The position numbers and the translations under genes are program-made. From Balamuthia mandrillaris (lineage: Eukaryota; Discosea; Longamoebia; Balamuthiidae): a stretch of DNA of 20,526 nt. The notes beneath the pieces were generated by a model. That model saw nothing but the letters and a program-made list of their open reading frames with translations. It was not told the DNA's origin and made no database searches. This document shows positions 19,507-20,526 of the stretch, in pieces. The stretch is from NCBI GenBank assembly GCA_031835245.1, contig JAVKOQ010000664.1:1-20526 (forward strand), written 5' to 3'. Every line of letters begins with the position of its first letter. The first letter of the stretch is position 1.

Positions 19507-19762
19507 TGCTCTTTGCTCTTTCTCGCTTACACATGGTATTTATTTTCCCAGAGGAAGGAGAGGCGAAGAAGAAGCTGGAAGGATGGTTTGACCAAGTGGA
19601 GGCCGCCTTTTCCTTTGAGAAAGTGTTGCAGAATCGCTCTTTGCCCACTTCAGTGGTGCACCTTGCCGCCGAGGCGGGTGAACCTAGAACTCTTCACTTC
19701 CTGCTCACTCATGGCGCTAGAGTAAGAGTTTTCTTCTTTTTGGCTTCTCTTTCTCTTCCCCG

Positions 19763-19793
<31 letters not shown>

Positions 19794-19833
19794 CTCTCTT
19801 CTCTTCTAGCTCTCCCTCTCCCAATGCTCTCTC

Positions 19834-19864
<31 letters not shown>

Positions 19865-20526
19865 TCATCTCTCTTGCTGTACTAATAAACAACAAACAAT
19901 TAAGGTAGCAACAAAAGACAAGAAAGGAGCTACTCCGTTGCACGCCGTTATGAAAGCACCAGCAAATCACGAGGAGTGTTTGTATATCCTTCTCTCATCA
20001 TTCGCCAAAGAAAAAGATGCGGCCACTCAAAAAGAACAACGTGAGGCCATTTATATGCACGAGCACCCAGAACAACTCGATGTAAGCAATGGCAACACAG
20101 AACCGGCAACAACCGAAGCAAAGGAAGGACAAGAACGAGGAGAAGAAGAGCGAATAAACAAAAAGAAAAAGAGTGACTTGGAAGAACGACAAAGAGAAGA
20201 GGAGGAAAAACAAAGAGAGGAACTCGACAGAAAAGAAGAAGAGAAGGAAGAGAAAGAAGGAGAAAAGTCGCTCAACGAATGGTTGAAGATGGATTGGCAG
20301 TTTCTTAAGGAACAAGTGGTGCGCTCCAACAACAAGAAGCAGTTTCAAAAGTTGTTGGCGGTAAAGGACAAGAAAGGAACAACAGCGTTGCATTGGGCCA
20401 CTCACTCCAACAAGAATCTTCAGGCAAAGTGTGTTAAACCTCTCGTTATCATGGGAGCCATCAGCAATCCTGAAGTAAGCTATCCATCAGCATCTGTCCA
20501 TCGTCTTGTTCCCTCTTGTATTTGAA
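18605..20526 (+). CDS. Ankyrin-repeat protein with charged insert, 3' end beyond the window
   Basis: Exons: 18605-19127, 19552-19721, 19905-20474; a GTAAGC donor at 20475 opens an intron that leaves the window, so 421 codons are visible. Exon 1 must end at 19127 (donor GTAACT), not at the earlier GT at 19079, because exon 2 needs phase 1. Seen: Ser/Ala/Gly-rich start (1-44); a helical segment KLLGILFQAAQGYTKERFL; a Ser/Pro-rich linker about 80-125; a second helical part STTLYHLLCANAHMKD; ankyrin repeats VHLAAEAGEPRTLHFLLTHG (about 209-229) and KDKKGATPLHAVMK (about 235-248); a long Glu/Lys/Arg-rich insert (about 290-350); and a third repeat KDKKGTTALHWATHSN (about 384). Function is unknown; likely a scaffold. 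Intron 2 has a branch-point-like TACTAATA near its 3' end. Confidence 0.8.
19186..19505. repeat. Heptamer CTCTCTG tandem array in ankyrin-gene intron 1
   Basis: Most of intron 1 (19128-19551) is a 7-bp unit CTCTCTG repeated about a dozen times without change from about 19190 to 19283, then with variants (CTCTTG, CTGTCTTGC) to about 19460, ending in (CT)n to 19502. Similar units in all frames make spurious Ser/Leu/Cys-rich frames. Confidence 0.92.
19760..19866. repeat. Two (CT)n tracts in ankyrin-gene intron 2
   Basis: Dinucleotide CT runs at about 19763-19791 and 19838-19866 inside intron 2 (19722-19904), on the transcribed gene's sense strand as in the other introns. Confidence 0.85.

Overview
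The window looks like nuclear DNA of a unicellular eukaryote, most likely a free-living amoeba (Balamuthia/Acanthamoeba-like). That identification is inference. The evidence is: many short GT-AG introns that are T/CT-rich; microsatellites confined to introns and intergenic DNA; compact head-to-head and tail-to-tail genes; a telomerase/vault-type TEP1 protein; an F-box protein with 27-residue ankyrin-like repeats of the kind common in amoebae and their giant viruses; and mitochondrial proteins with eukaryotic features. I saw no bacterial operon, CRISPR array, rRNA, tRNA, transposase or reverse transcriptase.

Layout. 1-5101 (-): a long intron-free reading frame running off the left edge, a TEP1 homologue (TROVE, vWA-like, DUF4062, NACHT). 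5102-5874: divergent promoter. 5875-8645 (+): a ten-exon cytochrome P450 (489 aa) with microsatellite-filled introns and one extremely short intron. 8994-9283 (-): a two-exon 69-aa basic protein, visible only after splicing. 9310-10350: a possible small reading frame followed by diverged copies of the first exon of the next gene. 10351-12745 (+): a three-exon, 694-aa charged coiled-coil protein. 12787-13896 (-): F-box plus ankyrin-like array, tail-to-tail with the previous gene. 14175-14900 (-): a rhodanese-domain gene with two apparent frameshifts. 15050-16735 (+): a seven-exon, 395-aa coiled-coil protein with a tentative CCDC172-like layout, sharing a 149-bp promoter with that rhodanese gene. 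16842-17654 (+): an intact four-exon mitochondrial rhodanese. 17906-18175 (-): a small Tim (Tim8-like) with twin CX3C. 18605 to the right edge (+): an ankyrin-repeat protein cut by the window end.

Functional context. There is no obvious pathway cluster. Three genes point to mitochondria or sulfur metabolism (two rhodaneses and the small Tim), one to RNP/vault or NTPase biology (TEP1), one to lipid-type oxidation (P450) and one to ubiquitin targeting (F-box). All spliced models were built by hand: each keeps the reading frame across every intron and conserved motifs join correctly at the junctions, but no transcript data were available.
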